DNA of 64,000 nt from Myroides indicus (GTDB lineage Bacteria; Bacteroidota; Bacteroidia; Flavobacteriales; Flavobacteriaceae). A program made the translations under genes and the position numbers. Below are positions 1-7,899 of the stretch, piece by piece. How positions within the stretch are numbered: position 1 is the first letter of the stretch; each line of letters opens with the position of its first letter. The stretch is from assembly GCF_004364575.1 (NCBI RefSeq), contig NZ_SOAG01000019.1, positions 1-64,000 of the forward strand, given 5' to 3'. The notes below the pieces were generated by a model that was not told where the DNA came from, did not search any database, and saw only the letters and a list, made by a program, of their open reading frames with translations.

Positions 1-56
1 TTCAAACTCTAAAACTCTGTCTTTAACGACAGCGCCTTTGTCTGTGAAAGCGGATG

Positions 57-87
57 CAAAAGTAGTATTCTTTTTTTAAATTGCAAA
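57..87 (-). promoter_or_regulatory. Promoter P1 firing off the left edge
   Basis: Read on the minus strand this is TTTG (84-87), a 19-base spacer and TACTTTTG (57-64), an exact match to the Bacteroidetes consensus TTTG-N17/23-TAnnTTTG. Transcription would start near base 50 and run leftwards out of the window. It is the innermost of three similar modules about 95 bases apart. The gene served is not visible. Confidence 0.7.
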
Positions 88-152
88 TCTTTTTTCAAAA
101 AAAATATTTGCAGACTTTTTTATCCTGAAACCATCCCGCCAAAACGGGAAGC

Positions 153-185
153 CAAAGTTAATTCCTTTTTCCTTCTTTAAACAAA
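153..185 (-). promoter_or_regulatory. Promoter P2 firing off the left edge
   Basis: On the minus strand: TTTG (182-185), a 21-base spacer, then TAACTTTG (153-160). It resembles P3 beyond the boxes, since both have a CAAA-TTAAT-CC-TTTTT pattern on the plus strand. This suggests the modules arose by duplication. Confidence 0.6.
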
Positions 186-244
186 CTTTTAGCTGTGTTT
201 TTTTAAAGGAAATCTTACAAAGAACGTTTTCTCATTTGCGTGGG

Positions 245-252
245 CAAAATTA
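245..252 (-). promoter_or_regulatory. Possible promoter P3 (-7 element only)
   Basis: TAATTTTG on the minus strand, in a context like P2, but without a TTTG at the right distance. It is the outermost of the three tandem modules. The rest of 1-461 is A/T-rich spacer in which no gene, tRNA or other RNA is recognisable. Confidence 0.35.
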
Positions 253-461
253 ATCCCTTTTTTGTCCTCATAAAAACTTTTGCAAACCTTTTTTTATTTT
301 ATTTTTCAAAATACTGTAATCCAAAACATTAATTCCTGCTAATATTCACAAAAGGTGGAAATTATATGACGAATAACCGGATATTGCTCGGGTTTGTGAC
401 GCAATAGAGTCCAAACGAAAAGCTGAAAAGCACGGGAAAAGGTTTAAAATAAATTCAAAGT

Positions 462-1574
462 TTATGCAAAACAACAATCCCCATCACCAAAGTTAACTCT
501 TATTTTACTAAAATCGTCAACTCCAAATGATTTAGATATAATAGACTGTTTAACCTTTTTCTTTTTATATAAAAACATATTGGATTTGAACAGATTCTCC
601 ACTATTACTGGTTCGTAACAAATAATTTCCTTTACTTTTAACTTAATAGCATGCTGTTTTACAATATCCGCCATTAATTGTCCGTATACATTCTCATCAA
701 AATAAGCAAATAAGACTTTTAAAGTAGTTGTTCTTTTTTGCAATACTAAAAAACCGATACAATTATCGTGACTATTCACCTTTACAAAATAATATTCGAA
801 AGACTCATCATACATCGAAAATTCATAGCTCTTTTTATTCGTCATTTTTATCAATGGAGCTTCATATACCCAATTATGTGTTTTAAGCCAGTTAAAAAAA
901 GTGTTGTCTTTATGCGATATATCATTTTGATTAAATCGATTCATTAATACTCTCACTTCTTGATCGGGAAAAGGCAAATATTCTAACGAAATAGCTTTAA
1001 GCCTGTTTTTAATATTATATTTACAAAAATGCAATCGGAAATCAACAATCATATTGACTAAAGAATCAACAAAAAAGAATAAGGGTTTTATAAACTGTGT
1101 TTTTGGAAGAATCACCGGTATTAATAAGGAAAGATTGCTCCTTAGTACAGCTTTAATTCCCTCGCTGTTTTTCAAATCCACAAAATAGCCTGACTTATCG
1201 TATACTCTTTTAGCACTAGGAGTAAATTGTGAAATTCCAATTTGTCCACTTTGTTCTATAAACATCGTGTCTAAAAGCATCCGTCCAATACCAGTCCCTT
1301 TTGTTTTTGGATGAACCCACCACGTTGATAGCCAGCCTATTTTTTGTGTTTGATTTTTAATTTTAATATAATCAGTATAAACTCCCATATACCCTACAAG
1401 CTCATCATCCATATACGCTAAAAGCATGACAATATTATCGTCAGAACAAGCGGGGTTATTGTAATGTGCCCATAAACGATGTTTGCTTATACACAAAAAA
1501 GAATGATCCCAAAAAGAGGAATCCTCTATAAGAGACGGAATATCTTTTTTATATATTTTTCTTACTTCTTTCAA
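462..1574 (-). CDS. GNAT-family N-acetyltransferase (two-part)
   Basis: Residues 1-130 look like a GNAT acyl-CoA acetyltransferase: a beta strand with DDELVGYMGVY, then the acetyl-CoA loop region WVHPKTKGTGIGRMLLD. The remaining 240 residues hold a further alpha/beta segment that may be a degenerate second GNAT fold and end in DGDCCFA, a tail I associate with acetyltransferases of surface polysaccharide loci. The start is TTG at 1574, overlapping the TGA of the upstream deacetylase gene (TTGA); a stop lies five codons upstream in this frame and no ATG fits. Translational coupling is likely. Substrate unknown; modification of a sugar amine or peptide is only inferred from the neighbour. Confidence 0.75.
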   Translation of the reverse strand: MKEVRKIYKKDIPSLIEDSSFWDHSFLCISKHRLWAHYNNPACSDDNIVMLLAYMDDELVGYMGVYTDYIKIKNQTQKIGWLSTWWVHPKTKGTGIGRMLLDTMFIEQSGQIGISQFTPSAKRVYDKSGYFVDLKNSEGIKAVLRSNLSLLIPVILPKTQFIKPLFFFVDSLVNMIVDFRLHFCKYNIKNRLKAISLEYLPFPDQEVRVLMNRFNQNDISHKDNTFFNWLKTHNWVYEAPLIKMTNKKSYEFSMYDESFEYYFVKVNSHDNCIGFLVLQKRTTTLKVLFAYFDENVYGQLMADIVKQHAIKLKVKEIICYEPVIVENLFKSNMFLYKKKKVKQSIISKSFGVDDFSKIRVNFGDGDCCFA

Positions 1575-2566
1575 TTTCTTTTTATCTTATACTTCCCCAC
1601 CAATTTGTTATAATATTTGTATAGATTTTCTGCTACCAATACTTTAGTTGTATGTTTTTTAGGATTTTCTAAAGAAAATCGCTGTATAATTCTTGAATCA
1701 ATATCTCTTCTAATTCCTGAATTGCCAAACAAAATCATATTAGGATCATACACAAATAATTCTTCTATTAATTTTGAAGATATTCCCTTGTCACTAAACG
1801 GGAAAGCAAATAAAGAATACGTTGTTCTAAAATTGTCTTTTAGCCATTGTACTGAATCTATTATTTCTCTTTTTTGCTCTTCAAAAGTCAACTCGTGAAG
1901 CGGTCTATGCGACATAGAATGGCCTCCAAAATAAAAGCCATTATCCATCATCTCCTGAATCTCATCTTTGCTGAGATACAGCTTTTGTTTTTCAAGATAT
2001 TCTTTTTCATTAATATTAAGCAATTCAAAAATCTTATCAATCTCTTTCTCTTTTACAGGTTTCAACTTTAAAAATATTTGTCTAAAGCTTTTCTCATCCT
2101 TATATTTAAAACCACATATCCGAGCTACCCGATTTAATATATTTTTATCAAAGTTTGATTTTTCAATAAAAGACAACAAAACACTCAACCTGTGTTTATA
2201 CATCATCTTTTTATTGTCGACATAATCTGGATTAATAAAAAAAACTGCCGACAGTCCTTTTTCTTTTAATATTGGATAAATAGTAGTATATACCTCTCTT
2301 AATCCGTCATCAAAAGTAAGCAAAAACGTATTTCTTTTCTCTTTAGCCTCAATAATCTTTTCGACCGGCAGAGGAATGTAATGCTTAGACAATAATTCAA
2401 TATCAGAATAAAAACATTCAGTACCCTTATATAAATACAAATATTTTATATGCCATTTTTTGTCATTAGCAACAATATGATAATAAGGAAAAACGGACTG
2501 ACTTTTAACTTTTTCAAGATACTGTGAACTAGATATTTTGTATAATATATCTTTAACTATTCCCAC
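1571..2566 (-). CDS. Polysaccharide deacetylase family protein
   Basis: A NodB-type carbohydrate esterase 4 domain is visible. TFDDG near residue 84 is motif 1, supplying the catalytic base and a metal-binding Asp. GGHSMSHRPL near residue 217 is motif 2, with the H-xxx-H metal ligands. The protein has 331 residues and no obvious signal peptide, so it may act in the cytoplasm on a lipid-linked or nucleotide-linked sugar, or carry a non-classical export signal. The start codon is GTG at 2566. It is the first gene of a two-gene operon with the GNAT protein. Likely role: removing acetyl groups from N-acetylated sugars of a surface glycan; the substrate cannot be told from sequence. Confidence 0.85.
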   Translation of the reverse strand: MGIVKDILYKISSSQYLEKVKSQSVFPYYHIVANDKKWHIKYLYLYKGTECFYSDIELLSKHYIPLPVEKIIEAKEKRNTFLLTFDDGLREVYTTIYPILKEKGLSAVFFINPDYVDNKKMMYKHRLSVLLSFIEKSNFDKNILNRVARICGFKYKDEKSFRQIFLKLKPVKEKEIDKIFELLNINEKEYLEKQKLYLSKDEIQEMMDNGFYFGGHSMSHRPLHELTFEEQKREIIDSVQWLKDNFRTTYSLFAFPFSDKGISSKLIEELFVYDPNMILFGNSGIRRDIDSRIIQRFSLENPKKHTTKVLVAENLYKYYNKLVGKYKIKRN

Positions 2567-2653
2567 TTTTATATTTATAAAAGGTTAAATATAACAAAAA
2601 AAACATATAAAAATAATAACTTATACTCTTTTCACAATCTCAAACTGTTTTGC

Positions 2654-2661
2654 TATTTTTG
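2654..2661 (+). promoter_or_regulatory. -7 element of glyS, four bases from the ATG
   Basis: TATTTTTG matches TAnnTTTG and ends only four bases before the glyS ATG at 2666. No TTTG or TTG lies 17-23 bases upstream. If used, it would give a transcript starting at or within a base or two of the start codon. Confidence 0.55.
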
Positions 2662-2665
2662 CAGC

Positions 2666-4210
2666 ATGGCAAAACAAGATGATATTTTTAAAAATGTTAT
2701 TTCGCACGCAAAGGAATATGGTTATATTTTTCCGTCCAGCGAAATATATGACGGTTTAAGCGCAGTATATGACTACGCTCAGAACGGTGTTGAGTTAAAA
2801 AGAAACATTAGAGAGTACTGGTGGAAATTCATGGTACAAATGCACGAAAATATTGTAGGAATAGATGCCTCAATCTTTATGCATCCAACAACGTGGAAAG
2901 CTTCCGGTCACGTAGATGCATTTAATGATCCACTTATTGATAATAAAGACAGCAAAAAAAGATATAGAGCAGACGTTTTAATCGAAGATTATTGTGAAAA
3001 GCTCCACCAAAAGGCGCAAAAAGAAATTGAAAAAGCAAAAAAACGTTTCGGAGAATCTTTTGACGAAGAGCAATTTATCAATACCAATCCCAGAGTTGTG
3101 GAATATTATTCCCGTAAAAAGGAAATTATGGAGCGCATGGCGAAAGGATTGGACTCAGGTAATTTAGCGGATGTCAAAGCCTTAATTGAAGAATTAGAAA
3201 TTGCAGACCCTGAAACGGGTTCTAAAAACTGGACAGAAGTTCGCCAATTTAACCTGATGTTTGGTACAAAATTAGGTGCATCGGCAGACAGTGCTATGGA
3301 TTTATATCTCCGCCCCGAAACTGCACAAGGTATTTTTGTCAACTTTTTAAACGTTCAAAAAACTGGTCGAATGAAAATACCCTTTGGCATTGCTCAAACG
3401 GGAAAAGCATTCAGAAATGAAATTGTTGCCAGACAGTTTATCTTTCGCATGCGTGAATTTGAACAAATGGAAATGCAGTTTTTTGTAAAGCCAGGCGAAG
3501 AAATGAAATATTATCGGTACTGGAAAGACAATCGTTTAAAATGGCATTTGTCATTGGGGTTAGGTGAAGAAAACTACCGTTATCACGATCACGAAAAGCT
3601 GGCACATTATGCCAATGCGGCAACCGATATTGAATTTAATTTTCCTTTCGGGTTTAAAGAATTAGAAGGAATTCATTCTCGTACAGATTTTGATTTAAAA
3701 GCACACGAAAAATTCTCTGGTAAAAAACTTCAGTTTTTTGACAGCGAAACTAACTCTTCATACGTCCCTTATGTAGTAGAAACTTCTGTTGGGCTTGACC
3801 GTTTATTTTTAGCCGTTTTTTCAAAATCACTACAAGAAGAAATACTGGAAGATGGCAGTACCAGAACGGTTTTAAAACTTCCAGCTGTATTAGCTCCGAC
3901 AAAAGCTACTATACTACCTCTTGTAAAAAAAGATGGTTTACCCGAATTAGCGCAAGAAATTATCGAAGAATTAAAATGGGATTTCAATGTAGCTTATGAC
4001 GAAAAAGATGCTGTTGGTCGTCGCTACCGCCGGGCCGATGCTTTAGGAACACCTTTCTGCATCACGGTTGACCATCAATCGTTAGAAGATAAAACAGTAA
4101 CTATTCGCCATCGGGATTCTATGAAGCAAGATCGGGTTGCCATTGCAGACTTATCTAAAATCATTGATCAAGAAGTTGCCATGAAAAACTGGCTAAAGAA
4201 AATGATATAA
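2666..4210 (+). CDS. glyS: Glycyl-tRNA synthetase (class II, dimeric type)
   Basis: Charges tRNA-Gly with glycine in the cytoplasm. The 514-residue protein is the single-chain alpha2 type of eukaryotes and Bacteroidetes (GRS1/GlyQS-like), not the alpha/beta bacterial form. Visible class II motifs are LRPETAQGIFVNF near residue 216, motif 2 AFRNEIVARQFIFRMREFEQ near residue 248, and motif 3 ETSVGLDRLF near 372. A C-terminal anticodon-binding domain (from PAVLAPTKATILPLV) follows. The start is fixed by the conserved MAKQDDIFKNVISHAKEYG beginning. A terminator hairpin lies just downstream. The promoter sits unusually close to the ATG. Confidence 0.97.
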   Translation: MAKQDDIFKNVISHAKEYGYIFPSSEIYDGLSAVYDYAQNGVELKRNIREYWWKFMVQMHENIVGIDASIFMHPTTWKASGHVDAFNDPLIDNKDSKKRYRADVLIEDYCEKLHQKAQKEIEKAKKRFGESFDEEQFINTNPRVVEYYSRKKEIMERMAKGLDSGNLADVKALIEELEIADPETGSKNWTEVRQFNLMFGTKLGASADSAMDLYLRPETAQGIFVNFLNVQKTGRMKIPFGIAQTGKAFRNEIVARQFIFRMREFEQMEMQFFVKPGEEMKYYRYWKDNRLKWHLSLGLGEENYRYHDHEKLAHYANAATDIEFNFPFGFKELEGIHSRTDFDLKAHEKFSGKKLQFFDSETNSSYVPYVVETSVGLDRLFLAVFSKSLQEEILEDGSTRTVLKLPAVLAPTKATILPLVKKDGLPELAQEIIEELKWDFNVAYDEKDAVGRRYRRADALGTPFCITVDHQSLEDKTVTIRHRDSMKQDRVAIADLSKIIDQEVAMKNWLKKMI

Positions 4211-4214
4211 TCTT

Positions 4215-4249
4215 AAAAAAAAGCTGTTCAAATTTGAGCAGCTTTTTTT
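4215..4249 (+). terminator. Rho-independent terminator after glyS
   Basis: Inverted repeat AAAGCTGTTCAAA / TTTGAGCAGCTTT with one G-T pair, followed by a run of seven T. It starts a few bases after the glyS stop codon. Confidence 0.85.
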
Positions 4250-4297
4250 GTTCGGCAGTTCTTAACATAGATTAAGTTACATACAACGAATTGGCAT

Positions 4298-4305
4298 TAT
4301 CTTTG
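4298..4305 (+). promoter_or_regulatory. -7 element upstream of the YceI gene
   Basis: TATCTTTG fits TAnnTTTG, 36 bases before the ATG at 4342. No convincing TTTG at the -33 position. Confidence 0.45.
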
Positions 4306-4341
4306 CTTCAAAATATGTGAAACATTATAAAATTCAATACT

Positions 4342-4917
4342 ATGAAAAAAATAGCTTTACTATTTGTTGCAACCTTATTTTCTGTAGCAACATTTGCACA
4401 AACCCAATGGAATGTAGACAATATGCACTCATTCCTTAATTTTTCGGTAAAACATCTTGGCATTTCTTTTGTTGACGGGCGTTTTGATAAATATAAAGGG
4501 AGTTTTATTGGTAATCCTGATAATTTGGAAAATGGAAAGTTCAATTTCTCAGTTGATATTAACAGTGTGAACACTTCTGTTGAAATGCGTGATAATCATT
4601 TAAAAACAGATGATTTTTTCAATGCTGAAAAATATCCATCTATGAAATTTGAAAGTACTTCAATTAAAAAATCCGGAAAAGATCAATACAAATTAATTGG
4701 AAATTTAACCATTCGAGACATTACTAAACCAGTCACTTTTGACTTAGTTTATGGCGGATTATTAAAAGATGACGGAAATGGAAATACTAAATTAGGTTTC
4801 CAAGCCTCTACTACACTCAATCGTTTCGATTTTGGGGTTGCCTATGATCCTTCGGGACAAGCTATCGCAAAAGACATACTTATCAATGTAAACTTAGAGT
4901 TTACTCAAGTAAAGTAA
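4342..4917 (+). CDS. YceI family periplasmic lipid-binding protein
   Basis: A Sec signal peptide is plain (residues 1-20, ending ATFAQ). It is followed by the YceI lipocalin-like barrel: WNVDNMHSFLNFSVKHLG at the mature N-terminus, the central MRDNHLKTDDFFNAEKYPSM segment and the ITKPVTFDL strand. Family members are secreted and bind isoprenoid or fatty acyl chains in a long hydrophobic pocket; the physiological role is usually unknown. Length (191 residues) is normal. It has its own promoter-like element and is followed by a shared bidirectional terminator, so it looks monocistronic. Confidence 0.9.
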   Translation: MKKIALLFVATLFSVATFAQTQWNVDNMHSFLNFSVKHLGISFVDGRFDKYKGSFIGNPDNLENGKFNFSVDINSVNTSVEMRDNHLKTDDFFNAEKYPSMKFESTSIKKSGKDQYKLIGNLTIRDITKPVTFDLVYGGLLKDDGNGNTKLGFQASTTLNRFDFGVAYDPSGQAIAKDILINVNLEFTQVK

Positions 4918-4922
4918 AATAA

Positions 4923-4957
4923 TTAAACCCCAATTGACAGTATCAATTGGGGTTTAA
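4923..4957. terminator. Bidirectional hairpin between yceI and aspA
   Basis: Perfect 15-bp inverted repeat TTAAACCCCAATTGA with a five-base loop, between convergent genes. The flanks are A/T-rich but lack a clean T run. Confidence 0.7.
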
Positions 4958-4983
4958 ATTGGTTATTATACATATTATTTTTT

Positions 4984-6390
4984 CTACAGTTCTTTTTTAT
5001 GTGGAGTAAGCATATGCTTTGGGTCCAGAATTTCATCTAGCTTTTCTTTAGTTAATAGCTGATGTTCTAACACTAATTCATACACTCCTCTTCCTGTTTT
5101 TAAAGCTTCTTTAGCAATTTTTGTACTTGCTTTATATCCTATATACGGATTTAGAGCTGTTACTATCCCTATACTTCCCAAAACCTGATTCTTACTGTGT
5201 TCTTCATTTGCTTTGATTCCCAATACACATTTTTCGGTTAATGTGTTCATTGCATTTTCCAACCACAGCATTGACTCCATTAAGGTATGAGCCAACACTG
5301 GTTCCATCACATTAAGCTGTAATTGTGCAGCTTCTGAAGCCATCGTTATGGTTAAATCATTTCCAATAACCTTAAAACAAACCTGATTAACTACCTCTGG
5401 AATTACAGGATTGACCTTTCCGGGCATAATGGAGGATCCCGGCTGCATCGGAGGTAATTGAATTTCATTTAATCCCGTTCTGGGACCGGATGAAAGCAAA
5501 CGTAAATCATTACAGATTTTTGAAAGTTTAATCGCTAATTTTTTTAATGTTCCTGAATAGGAAACAAATCCGCTGGTGTCTGACGTTGCTTCAACTAAGT
5601 TTTCAGCAGATTTAACAGATTCGTCAAGTAAAATACCTAAGTTTTTAGCACAAAGCCCTGCATATCCAGGAACAGCATTTAGACCGGTTCCAATCGCTGT
5701 TGCCCCCATATTTACCTCTAAAAACGCCTGACTTGCTGTGTTTAAAGCATCAATTTCCTTTTTTAATGTAAACCCAAAGCCGCCAAACTCTTGTCCTAAA
5801 GTCATCGGAACCGCATCCTGTAACTGAGTCCTGCCCATTTTAATAACATGTTCAAACTCTGTAGCTTTTATTTCAAATGCACTAACCAATTTTTCCAGGC
5901 GGCTAACGACTTTTTTATTCATTTCAAAAGCAGCGACCTTTAAAGATGTCGGATAAGCATCGTTGGTAGATTGTGACAAATTTACGTGATCATTAGGCGA
6001 ACAATATTGATATTCACCTTTAACGTACCCTAATAATTCTAACGCGCGATTGGCAATTACTTCATTTGCGTTCATATTGACAGAGGTTCCTGCACCTCCC
6101 TGAATCATATCTACAGGAAATTCCAATGCCCATTTTCCGTCTAAAATTTCTTGACAAGCATCAGCAATAGCTCTATATATGTTTTCATTTAATATATTGA
6201 GTTCAAAATTAGTTTTTGCCGCTGCCCATTTTACCTTGGCAAGTCCTTTAACCAACTCCGGATAATCGGATAACTTATTTGTCGAAATTTTAAAATTATT
6301 AATGGCTCTCTGAGTTTGGACTCCATAATATGCATTTTGAGGAATTTCTAATTCTCCCAATAAATCGCTTTCTAATCTTGTTGCGTTCAT
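4984..6390 (-). CDS. aspA: Aspartate ammonia-lyase
   Basis: Deaminates L-aspartate to fumarate and ammonia. The fumarase/aspartase superfamily signature GSSIMPGKVNPVIPE lies near residue 318; the wording of this loop and of the N-terminus (TRLESDLLGELEIP) favours aspartase over class II fumarase. Other superfamily blocks are TSVNMNANEVIANRA and STNDAYPTSLK. The start was taken at 6390 (MNATRLESD); an in-frame ATG at 6399 would add MQQ. About 468 residues, normal for the family. It sits alone, convergent with the YceI gene. It would feed fumarate to the succinate dehydrogenase system encoded a few kilobases away. Confidence 0.92.
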   Translation of the reverse strand: MNATRLESDLLGELEIPQNAYYGVQTQRAINNFKISTNKLSDYPELVKGLAKVKWAAAKTNFELNILNENIYRAIADACQEILDGKWALEFPVDMIQGGAGTSVNMNANEVIANRALELLGYVKGEYQYCSPNDHVNLSQSTNDAYPTSLKVAAFEMNKKVVSRLEKLVSAFEIKATEFEHVIKMGRTQLQDAVPMTLGQEFGGFGFTLKKEIDALNTASQAFLEVNMGATAIGTGLNAVPGYAGLCAKNLGILLDESVKSAENLVEATSDTSGFVSYSGTLKKLAIKLSKICNDLRLLSSGPRTGLNEIQLPPMQPGSSIMPGKVNPVIPEVVNQVCFKVIGNDLTITMASEAAQLQLNVMEPVLAHTLMESMLWLENAMNTLTEKCVLGIKANEEHSKNQVLGSIGIVTALNPYIGYKASTKIAKEALKTGRGVYELVLEHQLLTKEKLDEILDPKHMLTPHKKEL

Positions 6391-6459
6391 TTGCTGCAAT
6401 TTTAATTTCTACTAATTTACAAAGATTTTCACGTCGCTTCTTTATTCTATATAAATATA

Positions 6460-6846
6460 TTATTCTTCAAATTCTCCAGACACATAATACCACTTGTCTG
6501 ATAGCTTTTCAAACGAAGATCTCTCAGCATGAATGCATTCTTTTCCTATTGCATTTGTAAAATATGCCTTGAATAATATCATTTGCTCTTCTGATTTAAT
6601 GACTTCCAATTTTTGCCATTCATTTTCCTCAATCCATTTTTGAATGTCTTTTTTACTGTGAAAATATCTTGTTTTAGGATGAACAGTATCAATAAGGTAC
6701 CTGACTTTTCCTAAAACGTGAGCTGTATATCTGGAACGCATTAGCTCTTCAGCTGTTACCGGATCTTCTCCTCCAATTATAAACTTCTTGCAACAGAGAT
6801 CAAAAGATTTGTTACTACAGCAATAACATGTAGATTCTTCGTTCAT
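6460..6846 (-). CDS. YchJ-like protein with N-terminal SEC-C type zinc motif
   Basis: 128 residues. The N-terminus carries the cysteine cluster CYCCSNKSFDLCC, a SEC-C-like zinc-binding motif. It is followed by the YchJ middle domain: AEELMRSRYTAHVLGKVRYL, then TRYFHSKKDIQKWIEENEW and a beta-rich C-terminus. Family function is not established (UPF0225 type). The ATG overlaps the stop of the 68-residue upstream gene by four bases, so the two are co-translated. Confidence 0.8.
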   Translation of the reverse strand: MNEESTCYCCSNKSFDLCCKKFIIGGEDPVTAEELMRSRYTAHVLGKVRYLIDTVHPKTRYFHSKKDIQKWIEENEWQKLEVIKSEEQMILFKAYFTNAIGKECIHAERSSFEKLSDKWYYVSGEFEE

Positions 6847-7049
6847 TGCGCAATTTTTTGTTTGAGCTGTTCTACTATTTTTTGATATTTAGCTAAAAGA
6901 ACCAATTCATCATCTGCAGTAGCAAAATCTAATTCATCTTCTATCATTAACTGTACAGATTCTATTTTCTCATTCGCTACATCTATCTGCTTGGAAGCAA
7001 TTAATGAAATTAGTTGCATTATTTCGTTTTCAACTTTACTTTTTCTCAT
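6843..7049 (-). CDS. Small hypothetical protein, helical
   Basis: 68 residues, not recognised. Charged and leucine-rich throughout (VENEIMQLISLIASKQI, then ELVLLAKYQKIVEQLKQK), so probably two helices, perhaps a short coiled coil. It starts with ATG at 7049 and overlaps the YchJ-like gene by ATGA. A TAACTTTG element (minus strand, 7069-7076) lies about 20 bases upstream and may be the -7 box of this two-gene operon. Confidence 0.6.
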   Translation of the reverse strand: MRKSKVENEIMQLISLIASKQIDVANEKIESVQLMIEDELDFATADDELVLLAKYQKIVEQLKQKIAQ

Positions 7050-7151
7050 TTTTTATGTAATAGATTTACAAAGTTATTGTATTCCCAACTCAAAAGAGAT
7101 AAATCATCTTATTTTTATTATATTTATAGAAATTGATTAAGGAGAAAGCTT

Positions 7152-7832
7152 ATGATGAAGGATTTATTTCACATACTATTTCCGAAATGCTGTCTGGCGT
7201 GTGAGCAAATTTTATTAGAAAACGAAGATATCTTATGTCATCGATGCAGAGAAGAGCTGCCTTTTACCCAGCATCATTTACATTTAAAAAATGAAGTAAC
7301 CGCCAAGCTTTATGGTCGATTAAGAATAGAGTTTGGCGCCTGCATGCTATATTTTTCAAAAAGAGGAAAAGTTCAACAGCTATTTCACAACTTAAAATAT
7401 AGAAATCATCCCGAAATAAGCTATTTTTTAGGCATGATGTATTGTGAGCAATTAAAAGAAACAACTTTACTTAATAACATCTCAAAAATAATTCCCGTGC
7501 CTTTACATCCTAAAAAGCAGAAGAAAAGAGGATATAATCAAGTGGATGGATTTGCTGTTGCCTTAAGCGAAACCTTCTCTATCCCCATCAATCGGGAATT
7601 GCTCTATAAAACGCGAAAAACAAATTCACAAACTACTCAAAATCTTCTTCAAAGAACCACAAAACACGAGGAAATTTTTGATGTCAAAATATGTTCCAAA
7701 GAGGAAGGCTCTCATTTTTTACTAATTGACGACATTTTGACAACTGGCTCCACAATAGAATCTTGTGGCAAAAAATTATTGCAAATTCCTAACTCTAAAC
7801 TCTCTGTTTTATGTTTGGCGGCTACATTGTAA
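7152..7832 (+). CDS. ComF family phosphoribosyltransferase-like protein
   Basis: 226 residues. The N-terminal double cysteine pair (CCLACEQ ... CHRC) forms the typical ComF zinc finger, followed by a type I phosphoribosyltransferase fold with the PRPP loop LLIDDILTTGSTIESC near residue 190. In naturally competent bacteria ComF works in DNA uptake or processing after uptake; in many others the role is unknown. The start is supported by a real Shine-Dalgarno sequence (GGAG at 7141-7144), rare in this phylum; a second ATG follows immediately at 7155. A lone gene between divergent and downstream units. Confidence 0.88.
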   Translation: MMKDLFHILFPKCCLACEQILLENEDILCHRCREELPFTQHHLHLKNEVTAKLYGRLRIEFGACMLYFSKRGKVQQLFHNLKYRNHPEISYFLGMMYCEQLKETTLLNNISKIIPVPLHPKKQKKRGYNQVDGFAVALSETFSIPINRELLYKTRKTNSQTTQNLLQRTTKHEEIFDVKICSKEEGSHFLLIDDILTTGSTIESCGKKLLQIPNSKLSVLCLAATL

Positions 7833-7899
7833 AGTTTTAATACTCCATATTTCTTAACTAAAAAATATAGTCGTTAATTTGTCTTTTTAAAATAGATCT

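Noticed and set aside
1..461. Small protein or tRNA gene in the left-end spacer
   Set aside because: No cloverleaf or plausible short coding frame was found; the only structure seen is the tandem promoter modules.
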